A stretch of 64,000 nt of DNA. Source: Pseudoalteromonas flavipulchra NCIMB 2033 = ATCC BAA-314. GTDB lineage: Bacteria; Pseudomonadota; Gammaproteobacteria; Enterobacterales; Alteromonadaceae. Under the pieces are notes generated by a model. The model did no database searches, was not told where the DNA came from, and saw nothing but the letters and a program-made list of their open reading frames with translations. Position 1 is the stretch's first letter. The number at the start of each line of letters is the position of its first letter. Positions 46,142 through 54,962 of the stretch are shown piece by piece. Made by a program: the position numbers and the translations under genes. Location: the NCBI GenBank assembly GCA_000814665.1, contig JWIH01000018.1:372001-436000 (forward strand). Direction: 5' to 3'.

Positions 46142-46591
46142 CTATTCCCACATTGCTTCAAAGTAGCTTTCAAGAATGATACAAGCAGACATGCCATCTA
46201 CCTTACCTTTTGCAAGGTTCTTATAGCCACCTTGTTCAAATAAGCGTGCTCTGGCGTCTGCTGTCGTCAAGCGCTCATCTTGTGTTTCTACCGGCAACCG
46301 GAAGTGGTTATGCAAGCGGTTAGCAAACTTTTTTGCTCTGAATGTTAAATCTTGATTGGTACCATCCATATTCAGTGGTAAGCCAACCACCAATAAATCA
46401 GGTTGCCATTCGTTAATAAATACGGCGATGTCATCCCAATTTGGAATGCCATCGTTTGCCTTAACTGCACCTAGGCTTGATGCGGTTGCGGTGATTTCTT
46501 GGCCGATGGCCAAGCCGATACTTTTAGTGCCAAAGTCAAACCCGATGACGCTACGTTTACCTTTAGGCACTTTTTCTTTTTTGATTTCCAT
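46142..46591 (-). CDS. ruvX: Putative Holliday junction resolvase / pre-16S rRNA nuclease YqgF
   Basis: RNase H-fold nuclease implicated in 16S rRNA 5' maturation and junction resolution. The 149-aa protein has the first acidic motif [26 protein letters not shown], the ERLTTADA segment and the final Asp motif [14 protein letters not shown]. It ends the rsmE-gshB-yqgE-ruvX operon. Confidence 0.93.
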   Translation of the reverse strand: MEIKKEKVPKGKRSVIGFDFGTKSIGLAIGQEITATASSLGAVKANDGIPNWDDIAVFINEWQPDLLVVGLPLNMDGTNQDLTFRAKKFANRLHNHFRLPVETQDERLTTADARARLFEQGGYKNLAKGKVDGMSACIILESYFEAMWE

Positions 46592-46633
46592 GAATACTTC
46601 GTTTATTAACCTAAGCTCAAAATTACTGGCTAG

Positions 46634-47191
46634 TTACGCATGACCCGCTTGCGAGCTTAATTGTGCAACGTCGATACCAAGCATTTGTACTGCTTTTTCC
46701 CAACGCTTTTCGGGTGGCGTATTAAATATGATTTCGGGGTCAGCCTCGACGACTAACCAAGTGTTTTCTTTCAGTTCTTTCTCTAGTTGACCACTTACCC
46801 ATCCAGCATAGCCCAAGGTGATGATAAATCCTTCGGGAGAGTGTGATGACGTTAAAGAGGCTAAAACATCTTTTGATGTGGTGATCATAATTTCGGAGCT
46901 AAGCTCTTGGCTTGAGGCGTAACCAAACTTTGGCGTATGTAGTACAAAACCTCTGTCGGTGTGAACAGGCCCACCGGCGTAGATATTTACCTTAGCCGCT
47001 TGGCTAGATTTGTCGTTATCGATATCAATTTGATCAAGCAATTCGCCCACGGTGATATCGATAGGGTGGTTTACCACCAACCCCATCGCACCATCTTCGC
47101 TGTGTTCACAAAGATAGGTTACCGTATGATTGAAAAAAGGGTCGTCCATGCTGGGCATTGCCACTAAAAAGTGATTAGCGAGTGATTTCAT
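46634..47191 (-). CDS. yqgE: UPF0301 family protein YqgE
   Basis: A 185-aa cytoplasmic protein of the DUF179 family, with ANHFLVAMPSMDDPFFNHTV at the start, HSEDGAMGLVVNHP, GGPVHTDRGFVLH and LGYAGWVSGQLEKEL. Function is not established. Conserved position between gshB and ruvX. Confidence 0.93.
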   Translation of the reverse strand: MKSLANHFLVAMPSMDDPFFNHTVTYLCEHSEDGAMGLVVNHPIDITVGELLDQIDIDNDKSSQAAKVNIYAGGPVHTDRGFVLHTPKFGYASSQELSSEIMITTSKDVLASLTSSHSPEGFIITLGYAGWVSGQLEKELKENTWLVVEADPEIIFNTPPEKRWEKAVQMLGIDVAQLSSQAGHA

Positions 47192-47210
47192 AACCAGACC
47201 CCCTTAATGG

Positions 47211-48170
47211 TTAGTTTTTAGTATGGTCGAGTTTTCGCTCGATCGCATCATAAAACTTATCCATAATTGAAATGTCATATGCCGCTTCAATTTCTTTCAC
47301 GCAAGTTGGTGCGGTGACATTGATTTCGGTAAGCTTATCGCCAATGATATCTAAGCCAACGAATATCAGGCCCTTTGCCTTTAACGTTGGGGCAATGGCT
47401 TCGGCAATTTTCCGGTCCGATTCGCTAATAGGTCTTGCTTCACCACGGCCACCTGCCGCGAGATTACCACGAGTTTCACCGCCCTGTGGAATGCGAGCCA
47501 AGCAGTATGGCATCACTTCACCATCTACCACTAACACGCGCTTATCACCGTCTTTAATGGCTGGAATATAGTTTTGCGCCATCGCATAGCGAGAACCATG
47601 TTCGGTAAGCGTTTCGCAGATCACGCCAATATTTGCATCATCTTGTTTCACTCTAAAAATAGACGCGCCGCCCATCCCATCTAAAGGCTTGAGAATGATA
47701 TCGCCATGTTTAGCTAAAAACTCGCGAATTTGTGATTGATTACGCGTAACTAAAGTATCTGGAGTATGTTCACTAAACCACGCAGTAAAGAGCTTTTCAT
47801 TGGCGTCGCGTAGGCTTTGTGGTTTATTTACTACAAGCGATCCCGCAAGTTCAGCGCGCTCAAGAATATAAGTGGCGTAAATATATTCAGTGTCAAAAGG
47901 CGGATCTTTACGCATTAAAATAACGTCAAGGTCGCCTAAGTCGATTTCTTGTTTCTCAGCTAGTTCATACCAATGGGAAGTATCGTCAAATACCTGCGCT
48001 TTTGCTGCGGTCGCTTTGGCAACGCCTTGGTACAAGAAAAGATCATTCATTTCCATGTAATACAATTCATAGCCGCGCTGCTGTGCCGCCAGCATCATGG
48101 CAAACCCGGTGTCTTTTTTAATGTTAAAGCCACTGATAGGATCGGAAATGATCCCTAATTTAATTGTCAT
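47211..48170 (-). CDS. gshB: Glutathione synthetase
   Basis: ATP-grasp ligase joining gamma-glutamylcysteine and glycine. The 319-aa protein begins MTIKLGIISDPISGFNIKKD (ATG 48170, GGAG upstream; the earlier frame extension is not used). LKPLDGMGGASIFRV holds the nucleotide-binding part, and GLDIIGDKLTEINVTAPTC the metal and product site. Operon neighbours rsmE, yqgE and ruvX match E. coli. Confidence 0.95.
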   Translation of the reverse strand: MTIKLGIISDPISGFNIKKDTGFAMMLAAQQRGYELYYMEMNDLFLYQGVAKATAAKAQVFDDTSHWYELAEKQEIDLGDLDVILMRKDPPFDTEYIYATYILERAELAGSLVVNKPQSLRDANEKLFTAWFSEHTPDTLVTRNQSQIREFLAKHGDIILKPLDGMGGASIFRVKQDDANIGVICETLTEHGSRYAMAQNYIPAIKDGDKRVLVVDGEVMPYCLARIPQGGETRGNLAAGGRGEARPISESDRKIAEAIAPTLKAKGLIFVGLDIIGDKLTEINVTAPTCVKEIEAAYDISIMDKFYDAIERKLDHTKN

Positions 48171-48227
48171 AGACGCTCCCATTGCGCTTGCTGAGTTTAC
48201 CCATGATATGGGGGTTGCTCTGTGTAT

Positions 48228-48962
48228 TTAAAGTGCTAAATCGCCAAATTGCAGCTGTAGTGCGCTCAGTACCGTTAGCGCTGCGGTTTCTGTACGTAGT
48301 ACACGTGGGCCTAAACGGACATCCACAAACCGCTGTTGAGCGGTGGCGTCTAGCTCTTCATCGGTAAAGCCGCCTTCAGGGCCCACTAAAAAGCGGATCC
48401 CAGACTGGGTATATGGCAGTGTTTTTATTGAATGTTCGGCGCGAGGATGTAGTGTGATTTTTAACTCGTCGCTTTGCTGTGCAAGCCATTCAGACAACTC
48501 CATCGGCGGGTGAATAACAGTGATGGTATTACGCCCGGATTGCTCGGCAGCGGCAATTGCTATCTTTTGCCATTGCAGGTGTTTTTTTGCTAGACGCTCA
48601 CCACTTAATTTAACGCCGCAGCGTGTGGTAAACAAAGGAGTAATTTCGCTTACACCCAGCTCTACCGACTTTTGAATAGTGAAGTCCATTTTATCACCGC
48701 GAGAAATCCCTTGCCCAAGATGTATGGCAAGTGGAGATTCTACATTTTTGTCTTCAAATGATTCAGGTACAGCAACAACTTTCTTTTTCCCAACTTCACT
48801 TAATTGACATAGGTACTCGCCGCCTTGTCCGTTGAACAGGCTGACTTTATCTTTGGTTGTCATTCTAAGCACTCGGCCTATGTGTCCTGCGGCGTCATCA
48901 TCCAAAGTAACTGGCACACCAATGGCCAAAGGCGAGTCTTGATAAATATGTGGAATACGCAT
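48228..48962 (-). CDS. rsmE: 16S rRNA m3U1498 methyltransferase RsmE
   Basis: SPOUT-class methyltransferase for U1498 of 16S rRNA. The 244-aa protein begins MRIPHIYQD and contains HIGRVLRMTTKDKVSLFNG in its PUA-like part, QKSVELGVSEITPLFTTR, and the knot motifs FLVGPEGGFTDEELD and RLGPRVLRTETAALTVLSAL. First known gene of the gshB operon. Confidence 0.94.
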   Translation of the reverse strand: MRIPHIYQDSPLAIGVPVTLDDDAAGHIGRVLRMTTKDKVSLFNGQGGEYLCQLSEVGKKKVVAVPESFEDKNVESPLAIHLGQGISRGDKMDFTIQKSVELGVSEITPLFTTRCGVKLSGERLAKKHLQWQKIAIAAAEQSGRNTITVIHPPMELSEWLAQQSDELKITLHPRAEHSIKTLPYTQSGIRFLVGPEGGFTDEELDATAQQRFVDVRLGPRVLRTETAALTVLSALQLQFGDLAL

Positions 48963-49024
48963 AATTCGATTATTCAGTTGCTGTTTTGTGGCAATGGTAA
49001 GCGCTCGCGCACGGTTAGTCTACA

Positions 49025-49522
49025 TCATCCTGCCACTTTAGCTTTACCGCAAAGTAACCCTGTGAGCTTGGCAAGCATCAAGTCAGGGTCGGGGAGGCCA
49101 GCGGTATCCGGATGACAAGATAAGTGATTGATTAATGCTTGTGAGTGCAGTTTAGTGATCTGAAAACCTTGCGGGGATTGTTCGATTAAAAACCGGTGAG
49201 GGTGAAGAGAATCAAAAATAAAGCGCTGCTCTTCGGTGGCTAAATGATAGTCCAGAGAATAGAGCAACACGGCATGAATGTTATGGTGACGATGCAAATA
49301 GCTGGCAAGTTCAGAAACGCTAATTTCATTGTCAAAGTCACAATAACAGTAGTCTTTTATTTGCTCTTTAAACATCATCTTGAGCATTTGTTTGGTGTTG
49401 TCACCTGCGATAATAATATTACTGGCTTGGCTAGAGCGCACGTTTTGCAAATGCTCGACGAGTTCTTGGCTAAAATCCCAATTGCTATCTACCAGTAAAA
49501 ATCCATCACTTAAAGCATTCAT
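49025..49522 (-). CDS. Hypothetical protein, 165 aa
   Basis: Not recognised. A soluble 165-aa protein with no signal peptide or membrane segment, beginning MNALSDGFLLVDSNWDFSQE. The alternation of predicted strands and helices (FLLVDSN, NIIIAGDN, AVLLYSLD) suggests an alpha/beta fold with nucleotide-binding-like loops, but no P-loop or catalytic signature is visible. It lies 11 bases after a DUF350-like membrane protein gene, so they are probably one transcript. Confidence 0.6.
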   Translation of the reverse strand: MNALSDGFLLVDSNWDFSQELVEHLQNVRSSQASNIIIAGDNTKQMLKMMFKEQIKDYCYCDFDNEISVSELASYLHRHHNIHAVLLYSLDYHLATEEQRFIFDSLHPHRFLIEQSPQGFQITKLHSQALINHLSCHPDTAGLPDPDLMLAKLTGLLCGKAKVAG

Positions 49523-49533
49523 GCAGTATTGCG

Positions 49534-50427
49534 TTACACCGAAAACAAGTTAATAAGTAAATAGCCTATGGAACAGAAAACCGCAAACTCCAAACATGCG
49601 ATACCAACGTTATCTTGGTGGTCTACTTCTAACCCAATATTGACCTTAGGTAAGGATAAATGCAGTAATACGTAGCTACCAATGTAAAGAAAAAGCCACA
49701 TTACACCGCAATGCATGACAACCGAAAACAAGTTTTCTACCACTTTTGCTCCATGGTAGGGAGCGCTGTGTAGTCCCGCATACATGGCTAAAGAGAGGCC
49801 GATGGATTTGCCCGCATAACGAATACCAATCGAAGTGTTTCTGAGATTAAAATTTTGTTGTAAAGAAGCACCTTGGTTAAACCTGGCAAAGCGACTTTCT
49901 CTGATTTTACTATCTAGTGTATAAAGCAGCTGTAATAGCATAAAGCCAAGGGCTACGACTAATAGATCGCTCCAGCCTTTCGGGTGCACCCAATGATATA
50001 AACCAAGCACCAAAATGGTGTTACCGAGTAACATGCCTGAGTCCACCATCGCGGCGCAGATATTTTGCTTTAAAATCGCTTCTTCTTCGTCAAACTGATA
50101 CAAAATCCATTTGCGATGGATCCATTGGCCAAAGTATACAAAGGCAATGATCAACCCAATATGTAAGGCCACTTGCAGAGGGTGTGCCTGCGCTCTCACC
50201 ACACCTAAATCATTGAATAAGTATGCAACACAAACACACAGCATCGTCACTTGACTGGCATAGCTGATCCCAAGTGCAAAGTTGTCACGTTGTGCGAGCT
50301 CGTCATCTAGGAGATTGTTGGCGCTACGCTGGATCATTAAGCGCAGCAAAATAGTTAAACCGCAGACAATGACAAAGCAAATCAAAATCGCTAAAAAGTT
50401 GATATTGTTTAAAGACAAATAACTCAT
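49534..50427 (-). CDS. DUF350-like multi-spanning membrane protein
   Basis: A 297-aa inner-membrane protein with about eight hydrophobic segments. Two similar halves are suggested by AQRDNFALGISYASQV (about 45-60) and EVDHQDNVGIACLEFAV (about 269-285), each an acidic-Asp-Asn motif just before a helix, as in DUF350 (UPF0719). Function is unknown. It is divergent from glnE across about 80 bases. Confidence 0.65.
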   Translation of the reverse strand: MSYLSLNNINFLAILICFVIVCGLTILLRLMIQRSANNLLDDELAQRDNFALGISYASQVTMLCVCVAYLFNDLGVVRAQAHPLQVALHIGLIIAFVYFGQWIHRKWILYQFDEEEAILKQNICAAMVDSGMLLGNTILVLGLYHWVHPKGWSDLLVVALGFMLLQLLYTLDSKIRESRFARFNQGASLQQNFNLRNTSIGIRYAGKSIGLSLAMYAGLHSAPYHGAKVVENLFSVVMHCGVMWLFLYIGSYVLLHLSLPKVNIGLEVDHQDNVGIACLEFAVFCSIGYLLINLFSV

Positions 50428-50506
50428 ACTCGGTGTAAGGTTGTGTTTTAGATAGAGTTACTATAACACTGCTCACAAAGAGAGCCAGTCTACCGTGGAG
50501 TTTTTT

Positions 50507-53302
50507 ATGTCGGAATTGTTTGTTCAAGCAGCGCTGAATACGCTTGCTCAAGAGCGTTACCAAATGATTTATGGTGATGCGCCGATGGAGCCCAAACTGG
50601 CACGGTTACTGGCCCTGAGTGATTTTGCCGAGCGTACACTTGCACGATTTCCTGAGTGGGGAGCTTGGCTGCTCGATGATACGCAGATGCAAATGCGCGA
50701 CTGCCCTGATGTGTTTGACTTTGCCGCGCCATTAGTTGAAGAAAAACAAGCTTGGCAGCAGCTGCGTCACTATCGCTTAAAGTATTGGCTTAAAGTGATG
50801 TGGCTGGATTTGGTTGCAGGCAATGAGATTGATGACAGTATTCGCTATGTTTCGCAGCTGTCCGATACCTTGATTTCAAATGCTTATCAATGGGCGTACT
50901 TAAGCGTAGAAGCGCAATCAGGCTCACCAAAAGATGAGGCTGGTAACTCGATACCCATGACGGTATTGGGCATGGGAAAGCTTGGCGGTAAGGAGCTGAA
51001 TTTTTCCTCTGATATCGATTTGATCTTTGCCTATCCACGAAGTGTCGACACATCCGGTGGCCGGCGTAGCATTGAGGCGCAAGTATTTTACACTCGAGTG
51101 GCACAAAAACTTATTTCAGCACTTAATCAAGTTACCATTGATGGCCAAGTATTCAGAGTCGATATGCGTTTAAGACCATTTGGGGACAGTGGTCCTTTGG
51201 TGATGAGCTATGCCGCGATGGAAGATTATTACCAAGATCAAGGTCGAGAATGGGAGCGCTATGCGATGTTAAAGGCGCGGCCAATTGGTGAACCGTCGCT
51301 GTATTGGCAAGAGTTTTACGACTTAATCCGGCCGTTCGTCTATCGCCGTTATATCGACTTTTCTGTGATAGATTCACTGCGAAAGATGAAAAACATGATT
51401 GCCCAAGAGGTGAGACGCAAAGGCTTAACGAATAACATAAAGCTGGGCGCTGGTGGCATTCGAGAAGTAGAGTTTATTGTGCAGGCTTTGCAACTGATAC
51501 GCGGCGGTCGCGAAACGCCATTACAAACCCCTTCATTGTTACAGGCGTTAGAAGAGCTTGAAACGCTTGAAATTGTCCCTATTGAGGTCAAAAACCGTCT
51601 GCATGAGAACTATTTAGTGCTGCGTAAAGTTGAGCAATATCTACAAGCATTTGACGACAAACAAACGCAAACTTTACCCGACAACAACTTAGACTGTCTG
51701 CGCCTGAGCCACTTATTGCAATGTAACGATTACGCTGAAGTCGAGCAAATGCTAAAGGTTGTGACGCAGCATATCCGGGCTGAGTTTAGTCAAGTCATTG
51801 GTGAACCGCCTGAAGAAGAATTAGATGAAGACGATAGCGCAGTTTATGCGTGGCAAACGGGAGAAATTGCTCAGCTGGGCCAGTGCCGAGCTGCGCCGTG
51901 TTTTGAGACTTGGCAAACTGACTTGATGGAGTTTAAACAAGGGCTAAGTAAAAAGCAGGCGGGCACTCGTGGTCGCGATATTCTTGATAAGTTAATGCCA
52001 GCCTTGCTACGAGAGCTCAGTAAACAAAACATGGAACCGGCACTTGCTCGCGTGCTCAGTGTGATCAATAAAGTAGCATCTCGCACTGCATATTTGGAGC
52101 TACTGTATGAAAATCACGGTGCATTGACTCAACTTATCAAGCTTTGTTGTCATAGCGCATGGATTGCTGAGCATATTGCGAAATACCCGATCCTTCTTGA
52201 TGAGCTTATCGACCCGCAAACTCTCTATAAACCTTTGCCATTAACGGCCTATAAAAACGAGATCCAGCAAGCATTTTTGCGTATAGATGAGCAAGATGTT
52301 GAGCTACAGATGGAAGCGCTGCGACAATTTAAACAAACGCATCAGCTAAAAGTTGCGGCTGCAGACGCCACTGGCGTGTTGGATATTATGAAGGTGAGCG
52401 ATCACTTAACTGCGCTTGCTGAGGCGATTATCGCAAAGGCCGTCGATATTGCCTGGGGGCATATGGTGGCGCGTTTTGGTGCGCCTGAAGGTGCAACAAT
52501 AGAAGAAAAAGGCTTTGCTGTAATAGCGTATGGTAAGGCGGGGGGGTATGAGCTCGGTTACAACTCAGATCTAGACTTAGTGTTTGTGCATAATCGTGAC
52601 GGAGAAAGCCAAACTCAGGGTGATAAACCTATCTCTTCAAGACAGTTTTATATGAAGCTGGCACAGCGTTTAATGCATTTGTTCAATACCAAAACGCTCT
52701 CTGGCATGCTTTACGAATTAGATACTCGACTTCGCCCTGAAGGAAACTCGGGCTTACTCGCTATCAATCTAGAAAGTTTTTACCAATACCAGTTAGAACA
52801 AGCTTGGACATGGGAGCATCAGGCGCTAGTGAGAGCTCGTATGGTGTTAGGTGAGCCGAAAATGGCCGTACGATTTGATGAAATACGCCATGCAATACTA
52901 ATGCAGCAGCGAGACGTGCCTAAACTAGCGGAAGATGTTCGCAATATGCGTGAAAAAATGCGAGCCCATCTTAACCAAGATAGTGACAGTCACATTGACT
53001 TAAAGCAGGGAATTGGCGGCATGACGGATATTGAATTTATCAGTCAGTACATTGTGTTGCGATATAGCAGTCAGTATCCAGCACTTTGTACTTATCCAGA
53101 TAATATACGTATTTTAGAGCAAGCGGGTGAAGTTGAAGTGATTGATGGGGATGAAATGAAGCACTTAATCTCTGCATATTGTTTGTTTAGAGATCAATAC
53201 CATTTTAATAGCTTAAACCAATTAGGTAGGGTTGTTGGGCGTGAAGCGTTTGATCAACACGCACAACAAGTCGTTCAAATTTGGCAGCGGGTACTTGCTT
53301 AA
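50507..53302 (+). CDS. glnE: Bifunctional glutamine synthetase adenylyltransferase/deadenylase
   Basis: GlnE adds and removes AMP on glutamine synthetase in response to PII and glutamine. The 931-aa protein has two nucleotidyltransferase domains: the first (deadenylase) with GMGKLGGKELNFSSDIDLIF near 150-170, the second (adenylylase) with AYGKAGGYELGYNSDLDLVF near 677-697. A helical regulatory region lies between. ATG 50507 follows GTGGAG with a good gap, so the frame's earlier GTG at 50495 is rejected. Its TAA overlaps the stop of the converging gene. Confidence 0.95.
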   Translation: MSELFVQAALNTLAQERYQMIYGDAPMEPKLARLLALSDFAERTLARFPEWGAWLLDDTQMQMRDCPDVFDFAAPLVEEKQAWQQLRHYRLKYWLKVMWLDLVAGNEIDDSIRYVSQLSDTLISNAYQWAYLSVEAQSGSPKDEAGNSIPMTVLGMGKLGGKELNFSSDIDLIFAYPRSVDTSGGRRSIEAQVFYTRVAQKLISALNQVTIDGQVFRVDMRLRPFGDSGPLVMSYAAMEDYYQDQGREWERYAMLKARPIGEPSLYWQEFYDLIRPFVYRRYIDFSVIDSLRKMKNMIAQEVRRKGLTNNIKLGAGGIREVEFIVQALQLIRGGRETPLQTPSLLQALEELETLEIVPIEVKNRLHENYLVLRKVEQYLQAFDDKQTQTLPDNNLDCLRLSHLLQCNDYAEVEQMLKVVTQHIRAEFSQVIGEPPEEELDEDDSAVYAWQTGEIAQLGQCRAAPCFETWQTDLMEFKQGLSKKQAGTRGRDILDKLMPALLRELSKQNMEPALARVLSVINKVASRTAYLELLYENHGALTQLIKLCCHSAWIAEHIAKYPILLDELIDPQTLYKPLPLTAYKNEIQQAFLRIDEQDVELQMEALRQFKQTHQLKVAAADATGVLDIMKVSDHLTALAEAIIAKAVDIAWGHMVARFGAPEGATIEEKGFAVIAYGKAGGYELGYNSDLDLVFVHNRDGESQTQGDKPISSRQFYMKLAQRLMHLFNTKTLSGMLYELDTRLRPEGNSGLLAINLESFYQYQLEQAWTWEHQALVRARMVLGEPKMAVRFDEIRHAILMQQRDVPKLAEDVRNMREKMRAHLNQDSDSHIDLKQGIGGMTDIEFISQYIVLRYSSQYPALCTYPDNIRILEQAGEVEVIDGDEMKHLISAYCLFRDQYHFNSLNQLGRVVGREAFDQHAQQVVQIWQRVLA

Positions 53303-53907
53303 CCCGCTAGCTTACGGCAGTTTTCACGTACATAGATTGGTGGGTTTTCGGTGATAACCGCAGCACGCTCTCGCGGACAGAAAAATGTATAGACTTGAAA
53401 TTCAAAGTCGTCATTTATCGCCGTTCCAACCTGATAGAGTGCAGAAACAAAGTCGGTATCAAGACGGAAGTTGTATTTCACCACATAATCACGCTCTAGA
53501 TACCAGAACAGTTCCACACCTTCTTCTTTGGCTTGCTTGGTAAGCACATCTTTTAAAGTATCGCCTGTATCAAAGCGTCTTGGTTGTTTTTCACCGGTCC
53601 ATTTAGGGTTAGATGGCTTAACAGCAAGCGCTCTTTGCGCGAGTGCGTCATCAAGCGGATAGGTGGGCTTGCCGAGCGTGATAACGTACTTTTCACGATC
53701 AGTATCACGATTGCTCATGCTATTTCTAAAGCTTTCGTAAAATTGCGACAGGCCTTGCGCTGCAACATTGGTGGTTTCCCTAAAGTTCATGTCTTTAGAG
53801 GCACCAAAAAGAAAATAGTAGGCAGCCCAAATGAGTAACACACCTAGTGATAGGTGTTTAGTCCAAAACCAGATTGACGATAATTTATTTTTTTTCTTCT
53901 TAGCCAT
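53299..53907 (-). CDS. TcpQ-type C-terminal domain protein
   Basis: A 202-aa protein with a Lys-rich N terminus and one membrane anchor (about 17-34, TKHLSLGVLLIWAAYYFLFG). The C-terminal half (about 110-200) resembles the toxin-coregulated pilus Q domain, a secretin-helper-like fold: RRFDTGDTLKDVLTKQAKEE, LFWYLERDYVVKYNFRLDTD and FEFQVYTFFCPRERAAVI. No pilus or secretin genes are adjacent, so its partner is unknown. It converges on glnE with overlapping stop codons. Confidence 0.7.
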   Translation of the reverse strand: MAKKKKNKLSSIWFWTKHLSLGVLLIWAAYYFLFGASKDMNFRETTNVAAQGLSQFYESFRNSMSNRDTDREKYVITLGKPTYPLDDALAQRALAVKPSNPKWTGEKQPRRFDTGDTLKDVLTKQAKEEGVELFWYLERDYVVKYNFRLDTDFVSALYQVGTAINDDFEFQVYTFFCPRERAAVITENPPIYVRENCRKLAG

Positions 53908-53933
53908 TTCAAACTACTCCAAGACTCTAGGCC

Positions 53934-54857
53934 CTAATAAAACGAAGGTGCCTTTTCATCAGGTCGCGTTTTAAAGCGACGATGCACCCACATATATTGA
54001 TCCGGCGCACAATTGATTGCTTGCTCCATTCTCTCGTTGACGCGAGTCACATCTGCAAGATCATTGCCACTTGGGAATGATTCTAAAATAGGTTGTATAT
54101 CTAAATGATACATCCCTTTTGCATCTCTCGTACAGTGTAAGCTTAAAGTCTCAGCCTTTTTGCTAGCAGAAAATAATAAAGTACCAGTTGTTGTTGCAGC
54201 ATCAGGAACCGCAAAGAAAGGTGCGAACTCGCAGCGCTTGCGGCCATAATCTTGATCAGGCAGGTAATAACAAACGCGTTTGCTCGAGAGCGTTTTCAAT
54301 AAGCCTTTAACGTCTCGCTTGGTGACTAGATACTCATTTGAGCGCAGTCGCCCACGGGTCATAAAAAACTCCATAAGTGGATTATTGTGTGGGCGATAAA
54401 AGCCAACACCTTGCACTTTAGTGCCTAGCACTCGGCTTGCCATCTCAAGATGCAACATATGGGGAACCAGCATAAGTACCCCTTTTCCTTGCTTTTGCAC
54501 GGCTTCAATATGCTCTAGCCCTTTAATCGAGCCCACCACCTGATTGATGCGCCACTCTGGCCACCACCATGCCATCCCCGTTTCAAGTGTTGCTATGCCG
54601 GTATTTTCCATATTTTTTAGTAGCATAGCTTTATGCTCTGCTTCACTTAGGTGTGGAAAGCAAAGTTTCAAATTGACATCAGCAATATGACGGCGACGTT
54701 TCATATATTTATGGACTAGGCGTCCAAGCCCTCTACCCAGTGCAAATTGAACACCTTGCGGGAGCCATGAGATTAAATACAGGGCGAAAACACCAAGCCA
54801 AGTCAGCCAAAATTTAGGTGCTAAGAATGACCATTTGAAAGGTGAGTGAGTAACCAA
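53934..54857 (-). CDS. Lipid A late acyltransferase, LpxL/HtrB family
   Basis: A 307-aa inner-membrane acyltransferase that adds a secondary acyl chain to Kdo-lipid A. One N-terminal membrane segment (about 15-35), the HX4E catalytic motif in VPHMLHLEMASR, RPHNNPLMEFFMTRGR, and YLPDQDYGRKRCEFAPFFAV typical of the LPLAT/LpxL superfamily. LpxL versus LpxM versus palmitoleoyl LpxP cannot be separated by eye. Confidence 0.88.
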   Translation of the reverse strand: MVTHSPFKWSFLAPKFWLTWLGVFALYLISWLPQGVQFALGRGLGRLVHKYMKRRRHIADVNLKLCFPHLSEAEHKAMLLKNMENTGIATLETGMAWWWPEWRINQVVGSIKGLEHIEAVQKQGKGVLMLVPHMLHLEMASRVLGTKVQGVGFYRPHNNPLMEFFMTRGRLRSNEYLVTKRDVKGLLKTLSSKRVCYYLPDQDYGRKRCEFAPFFAVPDAATTTGTLLFSASKKAETLSLHCTRDAKGMYHLDIQPILESFPSGNDLADVTRVNERMEQAINCAPDQYMWVHRRFKTRPDEKAPSFY

Positions 54858-54916
54858 AGTAATATACCTAAGACTTAATTGAAGCGGCTAGTTTATCTAT
54901 ATTGCTGTAAAAATAC

Positions 54917-54936
54917 AAAAAGCCAGCATAGCTGGC
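54917..54936 (-). terminator. Terminator between tolC and the acyltransferase gene
   Basis: On the minus strand GCCAGC-TAT-GCTGGC is followed by TTTTTG, 26 bases after the tolC stop. It separates tolC from the acyltransferase gene. Confidence 0.85.
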
Positions 54937-54962
54937 CTTTTCAGAGGTGATAATCGAAGTAC

